Shown: piece after piece, positions 1 to 11,756 of the stretch | Position numbering within the stretch: position 1 is the first letter of the stretch | Layout of the letters: each line of letters starts with the position of its first letter | NCBI GenBank assembly: GCA_963920705.1 | Contig: OY987226.1 | Coordinates: 23,445,636 to 23,509,635 of the forward strand | DNA: 64,000 nucleotides | Origin: Odiellus spinosus | Lineage: Eukaryota; Arthropoda; Arachnida; Opiliones; Phalangiidae | Direction of reading: 5' to 3' | Translations under genes and position numbers: made by a program | Notes under the pieces: model-generated | Told to the model about the DNA's origin: nothing | Seen by the model: the letters and a program-made list of their open reading frames with translations, nothing else | Database searches by the model: none

Positions 1-402
1 AGTTCGAAGCGTTTTCCGTTTTCCTTGGTTCACACGCTGACAAGACGGTTTCGCGGCCGTTCGCCCCGGGTTCGACCTAAGCCAAGGCTTAGCGTCGTTT
101 TAAAAAATGCCCAGAATTTAAAATTTTTAAATAGTTATCTTAAACTAATTAGTAAATCGTGTTTGTAACTCGTTGGTTAATAATTTTTGACAGAAAGTAT
201 AATTTTAATCGCGTTATTTTAAGATTTATCAGCATATTTGTCTCCCCGCCTCGTTATATTCAAAGCGGATTGAACCGAAGTGACTTGGCCAAGCTGCTTC
301 CCGAACCAACACGAACTGATTTCTCACGTTGGTTTGATAACCAGTTAGAGAAATCGAACCGCAACGAAGCGCATTTAGGCCTATGTATGAACGAGGCTTA
401 AC
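1..402. mobile_element. Partial non-autonomous repeat, left edge cut by window
   Basis: The right end near 379-400 (AGGCCTATGTATGAACGAGG) resembles the right end of the repeat at 36191-36505 (AGGCCTAGTATGAACGCAGC). Both stretches are rich in TTCGAT/GAACC-type words. I see no credible protein; the open frame at 159-401 lies inside the repeat. Probably a diverged non-autonomous DNA transposon whose left end lies outside the window. Confidence 0.4.
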
Positions 403-828
403 ATGAATTTAACAAAAATTGACCAAATTTTAAAACGCCTTTGATCCACTATTGCTGAATTCAGGTTATTTCATTTGGTCAAATTCTATTGGTATTTTCC
501 AATTTTGACCATTTTTTTTCCAAAATTAAAATATTTTTCCTAAAATAATGCATAACTATAAATTATAACTTACAAAACTCTGCAATATAGTATGAAAATT
601 CATAGTTCTCTTCACACCAGTCTAGCGTACTTGTTGGTTCTCCCCAGAAACCTTGAACTGGAGCCATAATGAGTTTTCCCCAGCTAGTTGTTCAATTCAA
701 TACACTCGCATACCGCTACTTGATTATTTTACGATTTTGTTCAACTGGAAACCTAAAAAAATAAATGTTATTTAGAGGCCAGGAATCATAAACGTAGGTT
801 AACTCAAATAGTAGTGACCAAACTGAAA

Positions 829-928
829 GCAATGATTGTGGGCTGAATTCTCAGCAATGATTGTGGGCCAAATTCTCAGCAATGACTGTGGGCCAAATTC
901 TCAGAAATGATTGTGGGCTGAATTCTCA
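829..928. repeat. 25-bp tandem repeat, 4 copies
   Basis: Four consecutive 25-bp units share the core AATGATTGTGGGC followed by AATTCTCA, with two or three differences between units. Nothing else recognisable is seen in the surrounding 403-1415. Confidence 0.9.
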
Positions 929-1415
929 ACCATGACTCAACACCTTACTTGCAGCAGTTTTGGGACTGTTTCACAGGGGGTAATACAGTAGAAGGCTAGG
1001 GAAGCAATTCACTGAAAAGTGCTTCGTTAGCCTCTACAGTGCTAGTGCTTCCCGAAGCACATCGAGGAAGTCTCACTTCTGACATGCAGATAAGGTTATG
1101 TTTAAGTTTCGTACCATATAACATTAAGTAGTATAAGAACTACTTTGCTAAGCCAAAACCAAGGATTGTAACCTCGTACTTGTGTCAAAATCAAAATAGT
1201 TACAAAGTTAATTCTAACTTGGAATTATATTTAGAAACAACGTTATAAAGACCCATAGGCAGGGAGAGTAGAAAAAATTAACACAAATTCAAAATAACAA
1301 GCCATTGGCACACGAACAGGTTGTAAGTATATAACTATGAAAGGTCCCTCTAGTGATGTTTGTATAGAACAGATGGTACAGAAGAAAAGGAAATTGAGGG
1401 TACTATTTTATTTTT

Positions 1416-1612
1416 TCAATAACATGAATCATTCGCTTTTCTCAAGCTCATCTTGTTGACGTAGAGTAAGCAAAGAAGGTTCAATCCACCCAGCACAGCT
1501 GATATAAAATACGGTAGCAGCCAGTGGCCTAACGACATCATGCTGCTGATATAGTGCTCTTTCTGCCCATGGGCCAAGAAACGATAAATCCAGGAGATGA
1601 CTCTAGCGTCTA
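1416..1612 (-). CDS. Possible terminal exon of an unrecognised membrane protein
   Basis: On the - strand a pyrimidine-rich stretch ending TTTTAG (acceptor at 1614-1613) opens a 65-codon frame ending in TGA at 1416. An AATAAA lies a few bases past the stop (about 1406-1411). The peptide contains SWIYRFLAHGQKEHY, then a hydrophobic stretch (LLPYFISAVLGGLNLLCLLY) that could be one membrane span, then a basic tail. I do not recognise the family. Upstream exons would lie between 1613 and about 3000, divergent from PHF5A, but I found none. A roughly 30-bp inverted copy of part of this exon occurs at 1768-1800, so it may instead belong to a repeat. Confidence 0.25.
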
Positions 1613-3097
1613 CTAAAAGAAACAGGCCACGTCATCACCGTACCGTGATGACGCGTTTTTTGGGGTCAAGTTTGTACAGTCAAAGCTATGGCATTTTGGG
1701 AGCAAAATGACGTCATACGGTTTGTTTGGCCGACCGAGAATTTTATTCCCTCAAACGGGGAAGAGTGATGTCCTGGATTTATCGTTTCTTCGCCCATGGT
1801 CTGCCTATTATCCCCGAGACCCATAAATTTGGATCTTTACAGAACAGAGACCTGTACAGCCTTCAGGCCCGATTCCAGCCTGGACTAGGGTTTAAGATTG
1901 AAAAAGCATGAAACCAGGTCCAGGCCGGATTATAATTACGAAGCATTTGTAGGTCCGTAATGGCCTGTTACATGAAATGACCCAGTAAATACTAAGCGCA
2001 TTTGGTAGTTTTATTTTTTTTTTAACATATCATAAATGAATTTAAACCATATTTGCCTTACAGTCGTTTATCATGAATTTATTTCTGTAATAGTTTGTCA
2101 TATTTGTTCACATAAGCTAATGTTCCTTTAAAATATCTTTTATATGAATTAATGGGGAAAACCATCCAAGCTCGACTTGTCCCGAAATTCGAAAACTAAA
2201 TTGAAGCCTGACCTGGTCACCTGGCCCATTAAATTCTCTGTTACAGAGCTATTTTATCACAAGATATTGTAGCGTCATATCCTCCTATCGCTTAGCAGCC
2301 TTATAATGAGAGTTCAACGATAATTCTTTCACAATTATTAATACATTCAACAAAGTTAAATTATGAACCAAAACAATTGCACTTAATTGTTTAAGGAAAA
2401 AACAAAATCAAACCTATGAGTATGACTCCTTGTTTCTACCAGTACTTAGTTTTTTGAGCAGACGACAAATTTAAAAATCAGCGTTATAATTACCCAGGAA
2501 GAGAAATATCCACAGAAAAGTGGACACTTTACTTGAACAGAGTCCACTCATTTCCAAATTTAATTGGGTGGTATAGAGCAAAGAAAACTATTTTATTAAT
2601 CTTACCATGATTAAGATATACTTGAAATTATTGTTTTTTCAGAGAAAACTACATGGCACTGAGCGAAAAAAATAAATAAATAAAGATCCCGCGCCAAATT
2701 AAAATTCCAAAAGTACGTCACTTGCAAAATAATTGATAAAAAAGTTCAAATTTAATGCCAATGCCACGCGCTTAATAAAAACCACGCGGCCGAGTACGGC
2801 AAGAAACGCAACTTTTCGCAAGCGGGAGTGAATCAGATATCAACTTTCCTCAACGGGACCAGTAAAAAAATAAGGTAGTGATAACTGGTCCTAAGGACCA
2901 GTTTATTTTGTAGAAAATAATACTGAGGACATGTTTTAAAAATTTCCTTATTTCCAAGCCTGGTTTTTAAGCGATCGGAGAAAATTAAGCCGTACAGTAA
3001 ATAACGATGCGCTTTGGTATAAGTTCAGTGATATGCCGCTTTCTTGGATACTTCGGTCAAGGGTACGCGTCAGTGAACACAGTCAAGCTTGGCAGCT
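1613..3097. other. Intergenic, no gene seen
   Basis: Holds an imperfect palindrome (GTCATCAC...GTGATGAC, 1631-1652), a perfect CRE-like octamer TGACGTCA at 1708-1715, and the partial inverted copy of the 1416-1612 exon at 1768-1800. The open frame at 1726-1911 contains that copy and resembles no known protein. The rest is AT-rich without recognisable coding potential. Confidence 0.5.
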
Positions 3098-3103
3098 TAT
3101 AAA
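3098..3103 (+). promoter_or_regulatory. Candidate TATA box of PHF5A
   Basis: TATAAA within CTTATAAATATTTTTC lies 171 bp upstream of the PHF5A ATG. It is followed by a pyrimidine-rich stretch with initiator-like TTCAGTC near 3143-3149. Placement is plausible, but the transcription start cannot be proved from sequence. Confidence 0.4.
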
Positions 3104-3273
3104 TATTTTTCGTTTCCTTCCTGCCCTGATCGCTTCCACTATTTCAGTCTGCTGTCTGCTACAAAGAAAATAATTTTCAACATTTTTAAGTGACATTCTG
3201 GTATGGTTCTTAACTTCTTATAGCACATATAGTAAAAAAAAGTATTTTACAGCGTAGAAGTTGCATATCAATT

Positions 3274-3325
3274 ATGGCGAAACATCATCCAGATTTGATA
3301 TTTTGTAGGAAACAGGCTGGAGTTG
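3274..3325 (+). CDS. PHF5A: PHF5A coding exon 1
   Basis: Encodes [17 protein letters not shown] plus the first base of the next Ala codon. Donor GTATGT at 3326. Confidence 0.96.
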
Positions 3326-6300
3326 GTATGTGTGAAATGTTATAAATTAAATCATAAGCTCATGAACCCCTATTTCCCACCATGCCTATAAATAATGTAT
3401 TGCAGGATTTTTTGCTATGGTTGGGACTGAATTAGGGCCCCCTTTGTTTTGGTTCCTTTGCCAAGTTAGCGCTGAGTCAGCCTTTACAATTCTAGGAATA
3501 TAGAAATACAAAAGGGACTTTGAAATATACCTGTTCAGCTTGGAATTGTACCCATTGCCAGCCTCTACAGTGCTTTTGCACTGCGGTTAACTTCCACCAC
3601 TGTACATATTTCATTAGAGTTAGGTTACACATTATAAAATGGAGCTTTATTTCCATATGTTCGGACAATTACCTAGTGGTTGTCTGAAACCTGTGGCCCT
3701 GGTATCACTAAAGTCAAAGACTATGGTGCATGCTTGCTTTACCATTGAAATTACCAATGGACTGCGTGAAGACTAAATCTTTGTGGGTGGAGAGCATTCT
3801 TGACTGTTATAGTACTGAAGAATGAGTATTTAAGAGAGTCAGCCCAGTTGCTGGGCTAATCACCTCTCTGAGCCACTTTTCCCCTTTAGTTTTGGCCCTC
3901 AAAGGATATATACCATCTCGTGAGTTTTCCAGAATTGCTGATAGTGGCATTTAATTCAGTATAATGAGAAAATAATTGTGGTGCAAAAATTTTCCACCGC
4001 ACACCATTATTAAGAAAGTTACAAGAAATTGAAATTTTAACTATCCTATGTAGGGGTGTGCGAGCCCTAAATTTCAGACTTCGAGCCGAGCTCAAGCCCT
4101 GGAATTTTTCCTTAGCGAGCCTGAGCCGAGCTCAAGCCCTAAAAATTTTCCTTGTCAAGCTTTATTCGAGCTCAAGCCCTAAAAAATTTACCTTGTCAAG
4201 CTTTATTCGAGCTCAAGCCCTAAAAAATTTACCTTGTCAAGCTTTAGTCGAGCTCAAACCCCAAAAAATTTACCATGTCAAGCTTTAGTCGAGTTCAAGC
4301 CCTGATTTTCATTGATCGAGTTTTTACGCTTTGTTAAAATTTTATTTTCAGCCTATATATAATAAAAATAACCATAATTATTATTAAATAATAAATATTA
4401 ACTTTTTATTGTTAGAGTCTTAGAGATAAAGAATTTCCAAAATATCCAACTCAAACCAAAACCAAAAGTATACAGCTAAACTGCAATGAAAAGCATCATA
4501 TAAAAAAATGTTGGGTTTATTTTCTTTACTCCTCCTACTCTAGAGGGGTAAAATATCACACCTACAAAACCCCTTTCCAAGATAGAGTAATAGCATCCAA
4601 TGCGAGTGCTACCTGGTATTTACTAAGGTCAAGCATAAAGTGTGTCGAACTCGTCTAGAGAAGATCACGTGACTCTTAAAATACCCCTTAAATAATGGAA
4701 TAGGTCCTAAAACCAGGTGGAAAGGGGTTGGCAGTCAGTTCACTTTCTTTTGTCAAGTCGATTCACTTTCTTTTGTCAGTACATACAAAGCTACACTATA
4801 GATAGTAATAGATAATGGAAATATCCACAAAATAGATTTGCAGGCGATGCAAATTCAAAGTGTAAACTAACAAAGAAATTCAGAAATTGTAAAGAAAAAG
4901 GTTCCCCTCAAAAAAGTCTATTTCACTTGCCTACGCTCCTTATTATACCTATGATTGGGTTTAAAGCGATAGAAGGCTTACAAAGTTACAATACAGAGTG
5001 ACGACAATTACAACGTTTTTTGTTCAGGGCTCGCCGAATTCTAGTAATAGAGCTCGACCCCCCACAAGCTCTAGGATTTGAGCTCGACCCCAGACAAGCT
5101 CTAGGATTTCAGCTCGACCCCTGACAAGCTCTTGAAAACTCGCTACGAGCGAGCGATCGCACACCCCTAATCCTATGTAAAAATCTGATAGATTAAAAGA
5201 CTTTTTTTTTCACAAGACGAACATTTAATGAAATTTTTACCAACACAGCCATTTTCGAAATTTTTTTAATGAAAATATTTCTACAAAACAACATTGTAAC
5301 TATGGTCTCGTAGCTATAGTAAAGTATACAGTTGATTCTTGCGTGTTCTGACTCGTGATAAGGTCACTTTCAGGTGGTCTTTTTCATTAAAGTACTACAA
5401 CAATTAATGTTATGTCATTTATGAAAAAAAATTCCAAGTTTCTTAAAGGGAGAATGCAACCTAACAACAAGCGATTTTCGATTCTTTATCGTTTAAATAT
5501 GCCTAATCCATCAGTAAAAAAATTTACATAGAAATGTTAAACTAGAAATAAATTTAAAACTCACCCATAAAATAGGCTTAGCTGGATTCATGGAGACCCT
5601 GATAGAAGTGCTAGCGACCAATTAGCAAAGGCCCGTCGATAAGGCGAGATTTCCAATAGCATTTGATTGGTCGCTAGCCCTTATACGCAAGGAAATTAGG
5701 TTCTCCATGAATCCAGCTAAGTCTACTTTCTGGGTAAGTTTAATATATATATTTTTTTACTGATGTATTAGGCATTTAAAATTTTGAACATGGCGTTTTA
5801 ATACCATTATAAAACAAAATATTATCCATTGGCATTCGAAACAAAATGGTGACTGCCTCACCATAGTAATGTCAATAAATTTTGTGTAAAAAGAATTCTG
5901 TTATACAGTTACTTTTCACTTTAGAGATAAACAGTTCTACTGATTCTAATTTCTTTATTTTTTCTTTTTAGCTATTGGACGCTTATGTGAAAAATGTAAG
6001 TTATAATTAAACTTTGAAGTACTTGTAGGCTATTAAACCTCTATTTTATTTTTTTTTGCAGGTGATGGAAAATGTGTTATTTGCGATTCATACGTTCGCC
6101 CTAGTACTTTGGTGAGAATCTGTGATGAATGTAATTACGGATCCTATCAAGGACGTTGCGTTATTTGCGGAGGGCCTGGAGTTTCTGATGCCTATTATTG
6201 CAAGGAATGTACAATCCAGGAAAAAGACGTAAGTTAACAGTCTAACCTGAAAGTTAGCTTGTTTGCTTTAACTATTATCAGTAGAAGGTACACACCGCTA

Positions 6301-6454
6301 CACACTATGTTTACGGATGTATTTGAATTGCTTGTAGTTAATGTAGTTAATTTTCTTTAAACAGAGAGATGGCTGCCCCAAGATCGTTAATTTGGGAAGT
6401 TCAAAAACTGATCTTTTCTACGAAAGAAAAAAATATGGTTTCAAGAAAAGGTGA
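3274..6454 (+). CDS. PHF5A: PHD finger-like domain protein 5A (SF3b14b), 4 exons
   Basis: Coding exons are 3274-3325, 5972-5995, 6062-6228 and 6365-6454, all with GT-AG introns. They give a 110-aa protein, the standard family length, almost identical to vertebrate PHF5A from [17 protein letters not shown] to the final KYGFKKR. It is a core subunit of SF3b in the U2 snRNP, where it helps form the branch-point adenosine pocket with SF3B1. All Cys-X2-Cys pairs of the three zinc fingers are present (for example CEKC, CVIC, CDEC, CVIC, CKEC), as is the tyrosine in CDSY that lines the pocket. Residue 40, Cys in human, is Ser here (RPSTLV); as I recall it is not a zinc ligand. Intron 1 is 2.6 kb and holds a hAT-like element and a foldback. 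The start is fixed by identity to the family. Confidence 0.97.
4051..5169. mobile_element. Non-autonomous hAT-like element in PHF5A intron 1
   Basis: Terminal inverted repeats are TAGGGGTGTGCGA at the left and TCGCACACCCCTA at the right. Both are flanked by a perfect 8-bp target duplication ATCCTATG (4043-4050 and 5170-5177). 8-bp duplications and a TAGGGGTG-type end are typical of the hAT superfamily. There is no transposase. Subterminal regions hold imperfect direct repeats of about 45 bp built on GAGCTCAAGCCCTAAAAA (about 4090-4310) and GAGCTCGACCCC repeats near the right end (5048-5130). A second copy lies at 26786-34616. Confidence 0.9.
5492..5779. mobile_element. Foldback MITE in PHF5A intron 1
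   Basis: An inverted repeat with arms of about 120 bp around a short spacer. GGCTTAGCTGGATTCATGGA near 5576 pairs with its complement near 5705-5724, and GCCTAATCCATCAG (5501) pairs with CTGATGTATTAGGC (about 5760-5773). No coding capacity. Confidence 0.8.
5972..5995 (+). CDS. PHF5A: PHF5A coding exon 2 (24-bp microexon)
   Basis: A 24-bp exon encoding AIGRLCEK with split codons at both ends, between TTTTTAG and GTAAGT. The intron after it is only 66 bp. Confidence 0.93.
6062..6228 (+). CDS. PHF5A: PHF5A coding exon 3
   Basis: Encodes the central zinc-finger part, [11 protein letters not shown] through CTIQEKD. Donor GTAAGT at 6229. Holds the Ser at residue 40. Confidence 0.96.
6365..6454 (+). 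CDS. PHF5A: PHF5A coding exon 4 with stop
   Basis: Encodes [20 protein letters not shown] and the basic tail KKYGFKKR, then TGA at 6452-6454. Confidence 0.96.
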   Translation, partial: RDGCPKIVNLGSSKTDLFYERKKYGFKKR

Positions 6455-6533
6455 CATGGCTTACAGTGAACGAACCCACGCACATATTTTCATGAGGATA
6501 ATTTTTCTCTGTTCAACTTATCATCACTTTCTT

Positions 6534-6539
6534 AATAAA
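6534..6539 (+). terminator. PHF5A polyadenylation signal
   Basis: AATAAA lies 80 bp past the PHF5A stop, a normal spacing for a short 3' UTR. Confidence 0.75.
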
Positions 6540-6928
6540 ATCATTTGATTCATTAGAGTTAAATTTTCTACTTCTATTGAATTGTTTTGTTTATTACTCT
6601 ATATACCTACAAATGGTTAGTCATTCGCCCACAGCTATACTTGCAAGTGATTCAATTATATTTCAAGTTCAACCCTGAAATATATCCACGAAGACGTTGC
6701 TTGAATACCAGACTTACTTTAAGTCAGGCTTTGCTACAGTTGATTCATTGAAATAGTATTAATTGAAGTCTACATTTTCTGCTGTTAGTTTTTAATAGGG
6801 TAGTTAATGAAAACTAAATATTATTCTTTACACACATTTGAGCCTCTCTTTTTCCAATTTCCAAAGTCAGACTAAACCCGGATTACAATTTATTCATAAT
6901 TTTAATTGAAATCAAAACTAGATAAAAG

Positions 6929-7271
6929 CAAGAATAGATTCAACACAAGAATATGGAAGAGCTATACCTTTGTCCGCGCGCTAGTCTCAAGCGGATGCAG
7001 CCTACGGAGGTCTTACGCCGCGCCTCATGTTACGTGCACAGGAAGTGGTTGGCTGTTTTCTACGATAAGTGGGGGGGGGGGAGGCTATCAGGCTGCGGGG
7101 ATAGGCGCTGGCGCCAGAGCTAGCTCTCTGTCACGGACCTCGAAAGCTCGTGATAGGGTGAAAATCATAACGCATATAACGTCAAATATAGTAAGCTCCT
7201 CCCGTTCAAAACTAGCGTTATACCAGAGGTATAGCGTACCGTTCGATATTCTTGTGTTGAATCTATTCTTG
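6929..7271. mobile_element. MITE with CAAGAATAGATTCAACAC ends
   Basis: Ends are inverted repeats of about 28 bp (CAAGAATAGATTCAACACAA inward from the left, its complement at the right). It is flanked by ATAAAAG on both sides (6922-6928 and 7272-7278), a 7-bp direct repeat that could be 8 bp if one base is shared with the TIR. The interior is GC-rich and contains the open frame at 6906-7304, which I regard as non-genic. A diverged inverted copy lies at 51191-51684. Confidence 0.85.
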
Positions 7272-7933
7272 ATAAAAGATATTAGATTGGTTGGTAAGTT
7301 CTAGCTATTTGCTCAAATACAATATGTGGAGAGAGAAGAGTGAAAGCTAAGTACTCAAGTGCACAAGATATGAATATTTATTTTTAAAAATTAGTTTAAT
7401 GCTAATATCTCTTGACTTGACTGGTTTCAAATTTTTTTTAAATATTTTAACTTGAGTAATTATTTCCTTTGGATGTATCTTTAGGTTTCTTGACTTATGT
7501 AAAAAATTTGAATACTCAACTTTTACTAGCAACTAAGGATGAAACTATAACTAGGCTGACCCTTTCCAACTTTCTGGAACAACTGGTCTCCCCTTCAGGA
7601 CTGGAAAAAGCACACGTCCACTGGTCCAAAACCAGTTTATTAATTGCTTGGACCAGTTTTTTAATTGAAAAACTAGGGGTAACTGGTCCATTGGACCTGT
7701 TTAATAAAGTTTTTTGATGGAAATTGAGGTGGGACCTGTTTCAAAATTGAAGCTTTCTCCCAATTTCTACTCCTAGACTATTTACTTTGAAACACAATAA
7801 ACGTCAATTTAAAGCCCAAGACTAAGATTAAGGGCCTATCAAGTTCCCAGCCTTTGGTAGTGGTATTAAGTTACAATGAATATTGGCGTAAAAACTACGC
7901 GGCAGAGTGCGGCACGGCTTAACATTGCGTATT
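7272..7933. other. Intergenic, repeat remnants
   Basis: Contains several spaced CTGGTCC/GGACCAGT words (about 7590-7710), also seen near 2885-2905 and 15357-15390, suggesting a decayed repeat. No gene seen. Confidence 0.4.
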
Positions 7934-8780
7934 ACCAAGAGGGGATAGAAAGTTAAAATGGCGCTACTGGGCTTTGAGTCTAGAACCTGTAATATGGAGA
8001 ACTACTGATCTCCCCTCTGAATTCCCCGCCCCCCCTTATTGGCGTAAGATCTTTTTGTGCCGTAGCACTGAAAATATGAGCGAAGAGGCCGAAAAATAGT
8101 TCTAATGCCAACCAAGAAGTACAGCGTCAAGAAGTAGTTTCTCTAGGGAATATATTTTAATAATCTGCAGTTTTAAAGAAATAAATATAATAATCTTAAT
8201 AACATTAAATATAATTGTAATATTTTTGTCCCAAAAATAAATATCCTTATGGTAAATCCACTTGGACCACGAATGCGAAAAGCTAGAATAGCCACCAGGC
8301 GCATCATCTTCATGTTTTCTAAAGTATATTATACTGGCCATTCGTATTAATAATTAAGTTTTTCAAAGTAACCTTAGCCTCCATATGATTTAATATATTT
8401 TTCCTTAGACCAGATTTATCAATCACGCAATTATCACAATTCCTAACCACATCCGCGAGGTCGGTACTTCCATGTTTAACTAAGCCTATGCAAAATGCTT
8501 CTCTTTAAACTAGCAGACGATATTAATCTTTCCGGCCGATAGGCTCGCTACAATCGGAGAACTACTTACGGGAGAGGAAAAAAAAAAAAATAAAAAAAAA
8601 TAAATAAATAAATAAATAAATAAATAAATCGATATTGTAGTGAGGTTAGAGTCATCGTGATTGGCCAAAATATAGGGGGAAGGGGGGTAAGTATTTCGTT
8701 CTCCATATTTCAAGATCTCTGCAGCTAAAGGCTTGTAGTTTAGGGAGAGGCGCCCTTTTTACTTTCTATCCCCTTTTGGT
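7934..8780. mobile_element. Non-autonomous TIR element, copy 1 (847 bp)
   Basis: Ends ACCAAGAGGGGATAGAAAG and the complement of ACCAAAAGGGGATAGAAAG form an inverted repeat of about 30 bp, with weaker similarity for another 45 bp. The flanks are ATT on both sides, a 3-bp target duplication. No transposase; the short frames at 8102-8341 and 8510-8713 are internal to the repeat. It holds a (TAAA)n tract at about 8600-8629. A second copy in opposite orientation (28553-34430) is interrupted by a copia element; this copy shows the uninterrupted sequence. Confidence 0.88.
8579..8629. repeat. A-rich and TAAA microsatellite
   Basis: Poly-A followed by about seven TAAA units inside the TIR element. 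Confidence 0.85.
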
Positions 8781-10772
8781 ATTACTTCGCATTTGCTGTT
8801 ACTCTATTGCCAATTAGTACCAATTTTCGGCACCGGATCGCTGTCAACCGAGACAAGCTTCTTAATGCTATTCAATGGGATATGGTTTTTTGAAAGTGAC
8901 TTCTTTCTGATTTATTTTCTAATCCTTCCAGATATTTTACAGCCTTGATTTTTCAATGAGATATGAAGAAAGTTTCAAGCATAATTTTAAGATTAATTTC
9001 ATATTTTTACGCTTCTTAGTTCGTTCACAATCTTTTTTTAAAAACTTGGGTAATTTTAAGGCAGGAAAATTGATTCGGCCTCCATTTTACCATGAAAACC
9101 TAAGCCTTGTCTGCATCTCACGCGTAATTTGAAGAAATATTTTTCACGAGGTTTGAGAATTAGGCTTATGTTTTCAGTTCAGATTTGCTGAAATTTGTGC
9201 CTGACCCCATTGTAAAGGGGATTGGATGAGAACAAATTTTTCATTGGTGGAGATGAAACCTACACTGAACAAAGGCTTGATGTTCTAAAGATTTGCGTTT
9301 GTAATTACAGTACTCTCTCAACAGTTTTTTTACCATATTTCTCTGGAAGTGTAAATAAACTTGTAACACCCTTTGGGCACAATTTACAACCTACAGAAAA
9401 TTCCGGCATTTTCAAGAGAAAATTTTACTCCAAGGCGTCTGTAAGGCTTCAACATTACATATCAATACACGTATTCTCTCTTTTACTGTAAGGTGGTATA
9501 TCCTCGTGTGACAAAAAACCACGTAACTAAATTACAGACTTGCGTTCAGCGATAAATGATGGAGGGCAGCAGTTAAGGAGGTGAGAGCCTACTGCACACT
9601 TTAGTTATTATTACTGAACGCACCTAAGATTACCAATAAGAATACACTCCTGTTTTGTGTTTAACAGAGAAGAAATTTACAGGAGTAATGCGATTATGTC
9701 AACCCTTATCCTTATGTTTTGTTAGTTAAAAGCTAATAGCTGAATAGTTACCAATCTCGGATGAAAAATAATGATTGATTTTAACATTTTAAGCAGTAAT
9801 GTTTTAAGCTCAAGAGAAAAATTAGGTTAAACTTTTCCTTTAAAATAAAGGACAGTAACTGTGAGTAGAGGTTAAACATGTGTAAGTGAACTGAATTTAA
9901 TGAAATTTAGAACTCATATCACCTCAAGCGTTCTTCGCTATATTTTAAATGACTCATTACACTAAGAGAAGGTATTTGTGAAAGAAAGGAAGAAGTACCC
10001 AGAGGTCTCCACCTAGCAGGCTTTTTTTAATCAAGGGAGGTCAGAAATCTAACCATGTACTTTGACATGTAGTCCATTGTACAATGAGACCAGCTAGCTG
10101 CCATAAAATCCAGCGAAAGAATGTAAATGAAAACGTGCAAGCATGTCACAGAATTATCCCCTGAAAGCTTAACCCTTAAACGGAGAAAATTCTGTACGCT
10201 CTTCTCCTTCATACGATATTGTTCTCCCAGATTCAACTCAAGCTAATGCTTTCGGCTTTAGGGCTCTGGCACGTCCTATTTAGATCACTTCTCTGTCGCT
10301 TTATAAGTTCAACTCTTGTTAATATACATCCTATAATATATCAATATTTCGATATCTTAAATCTAAAAATACCCAATAATGTTGTCTTATTGGACCTTAA
10401 GTACCTATATTTTTTTTCATGAACTTTGGTAACAGCCATATATAAACCTGAAGTGCTTGACATTCTACTTTATCACTATGGTTGATTTATCCAACAAACG
10501 ATTTTATCGCATTATGATAAGGCTGCTGTTATGGTCTCTTTGCTCAACAGGTCCTAAACTTGCCTTTCATTTTTAACTTAAATTTATCACATTTTTCTTG
10601 CACTCTACGTCATCAAGTGGAAAAAATTAGATTAATTTTTGTAATTTAACTATTGAAGTTCTTAAATTGTGTTAACCCCAAAGGTATAAAATTTTAGTGA
10701 AAGGTTTTTAGTACTTGAAAAAAATCAAAAATCTATAGGCCCTAGAAAAAATGCTGACAGCATAACATTAAT
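8781..10772. other. Intergenic, nothing recognised
   Basis: AT-rich. The open frames at 9222-9491 and 10027-10422 have no ATG-led, family-like or spliced structure that I can support. Confidence 0.5.
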
Positions 10773-11723
10773 GGGAAGCCTCTAGCGTTTTTCTCTGGAC
10801 CCTACTTTAGACATGATTTTCTTCTTTTTAGGGCTATCAGAAATATATCCTTACTTGATAATTAAACTGCAATAATAATATTTTCAATTACGGTTATACT
10901 AAATTTTTAATTAACTTTAAACTTCACTAAATAGTGAGAAGTTAGGCCCACTTAGGCTGGATTTATTCGAAAACGAATATATTTTTTCAGGCAGTCTTTT
11001 TTACTTATGAGATATGATGACGTAACCTTGATGTTATTTTTTCAGTGTTAACACAATCATTTAATTTTTTTTTATAAATAAGCTACTAGATGAGATATTT
11101 TAATATCATATGAATTTGAGATTTAATTCATATACCATTAAGAGATATGATCATTTAACATAACCAAGTTTTCCACTAAATTTACCAGAGACTCATGTAG
11201 GTTAAAAAGGGAATGCTCAGAAAAGAAAAGGGTTTTTAGTTTTGGCTCCATCTACCACGGCACTCCTTATCATCGGGAGCCTTCATAAACTTACCATAAC
11301 TCGCTTATTTCAAACATTTGTACAATGGATGAATAAAGCATCTATTACCCTGTTTAGAAGAAACATAATTAGTTCTGTTAGTTAACAAAGAAAATTAACA
11401 TCAAGGGTAACAAAATGTTAATACAAATTTTTTTAAATTTCTCTCTGGGAAGTTACGTAATCATATCTCATATAGTAAACAAAAAAGACTGCCTGTAAAA
11501 AATCTTTATTCGTTTTCGAATAAATTCTGCCTTAGTGGGTCTATCATTTCACTATTTAGCGAAGGTCAAAGTAAATTTAAAAATTAAGCACAACCGTAAT
11601 TGAAACGGTTACTTGGGGAAGTTACTTATAATTTTCTCTAGTTTCAATATCAAGTGAGGAAATAGTTCTGATAGCCCTGGAAGCAAAGAAATTGTGTCTA
11701 AAGAAAAGCAGTCAAGGCTTCCC
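10773..11723. mobile_element. Foldback element with ~265-bp arms
   Basis: GGGAAGCC at the left pairs with GGCTTCCC at the right, and complementarity continues inward for roughly 265 bp. Example pairs are GGGCTATCAGAA, ATTTATTCGAAAACGAATA, AGGCAGTCTTTTTT and GATATGATGACGTAAC with partners in 11450-11723. The unpaired centre is about 400 bp. No transposase seen. Confidence 0.8.
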
Positions 11724-11756
11724 CTTAAGCCTGATCTGATTTGGTATCTGTTAGGA

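Noticed and set aside
6906-7304. 132-codon open frame
   Set aside because: Lies within a MITE with clear ends and a flanking direct repeat; no family resemblance.
9222-9491. 89-codon open frame in the intergenic region
   Set aside because: The frame begins at TTG, there are no splice signals or known motifs, and it is expected by chance at this length.
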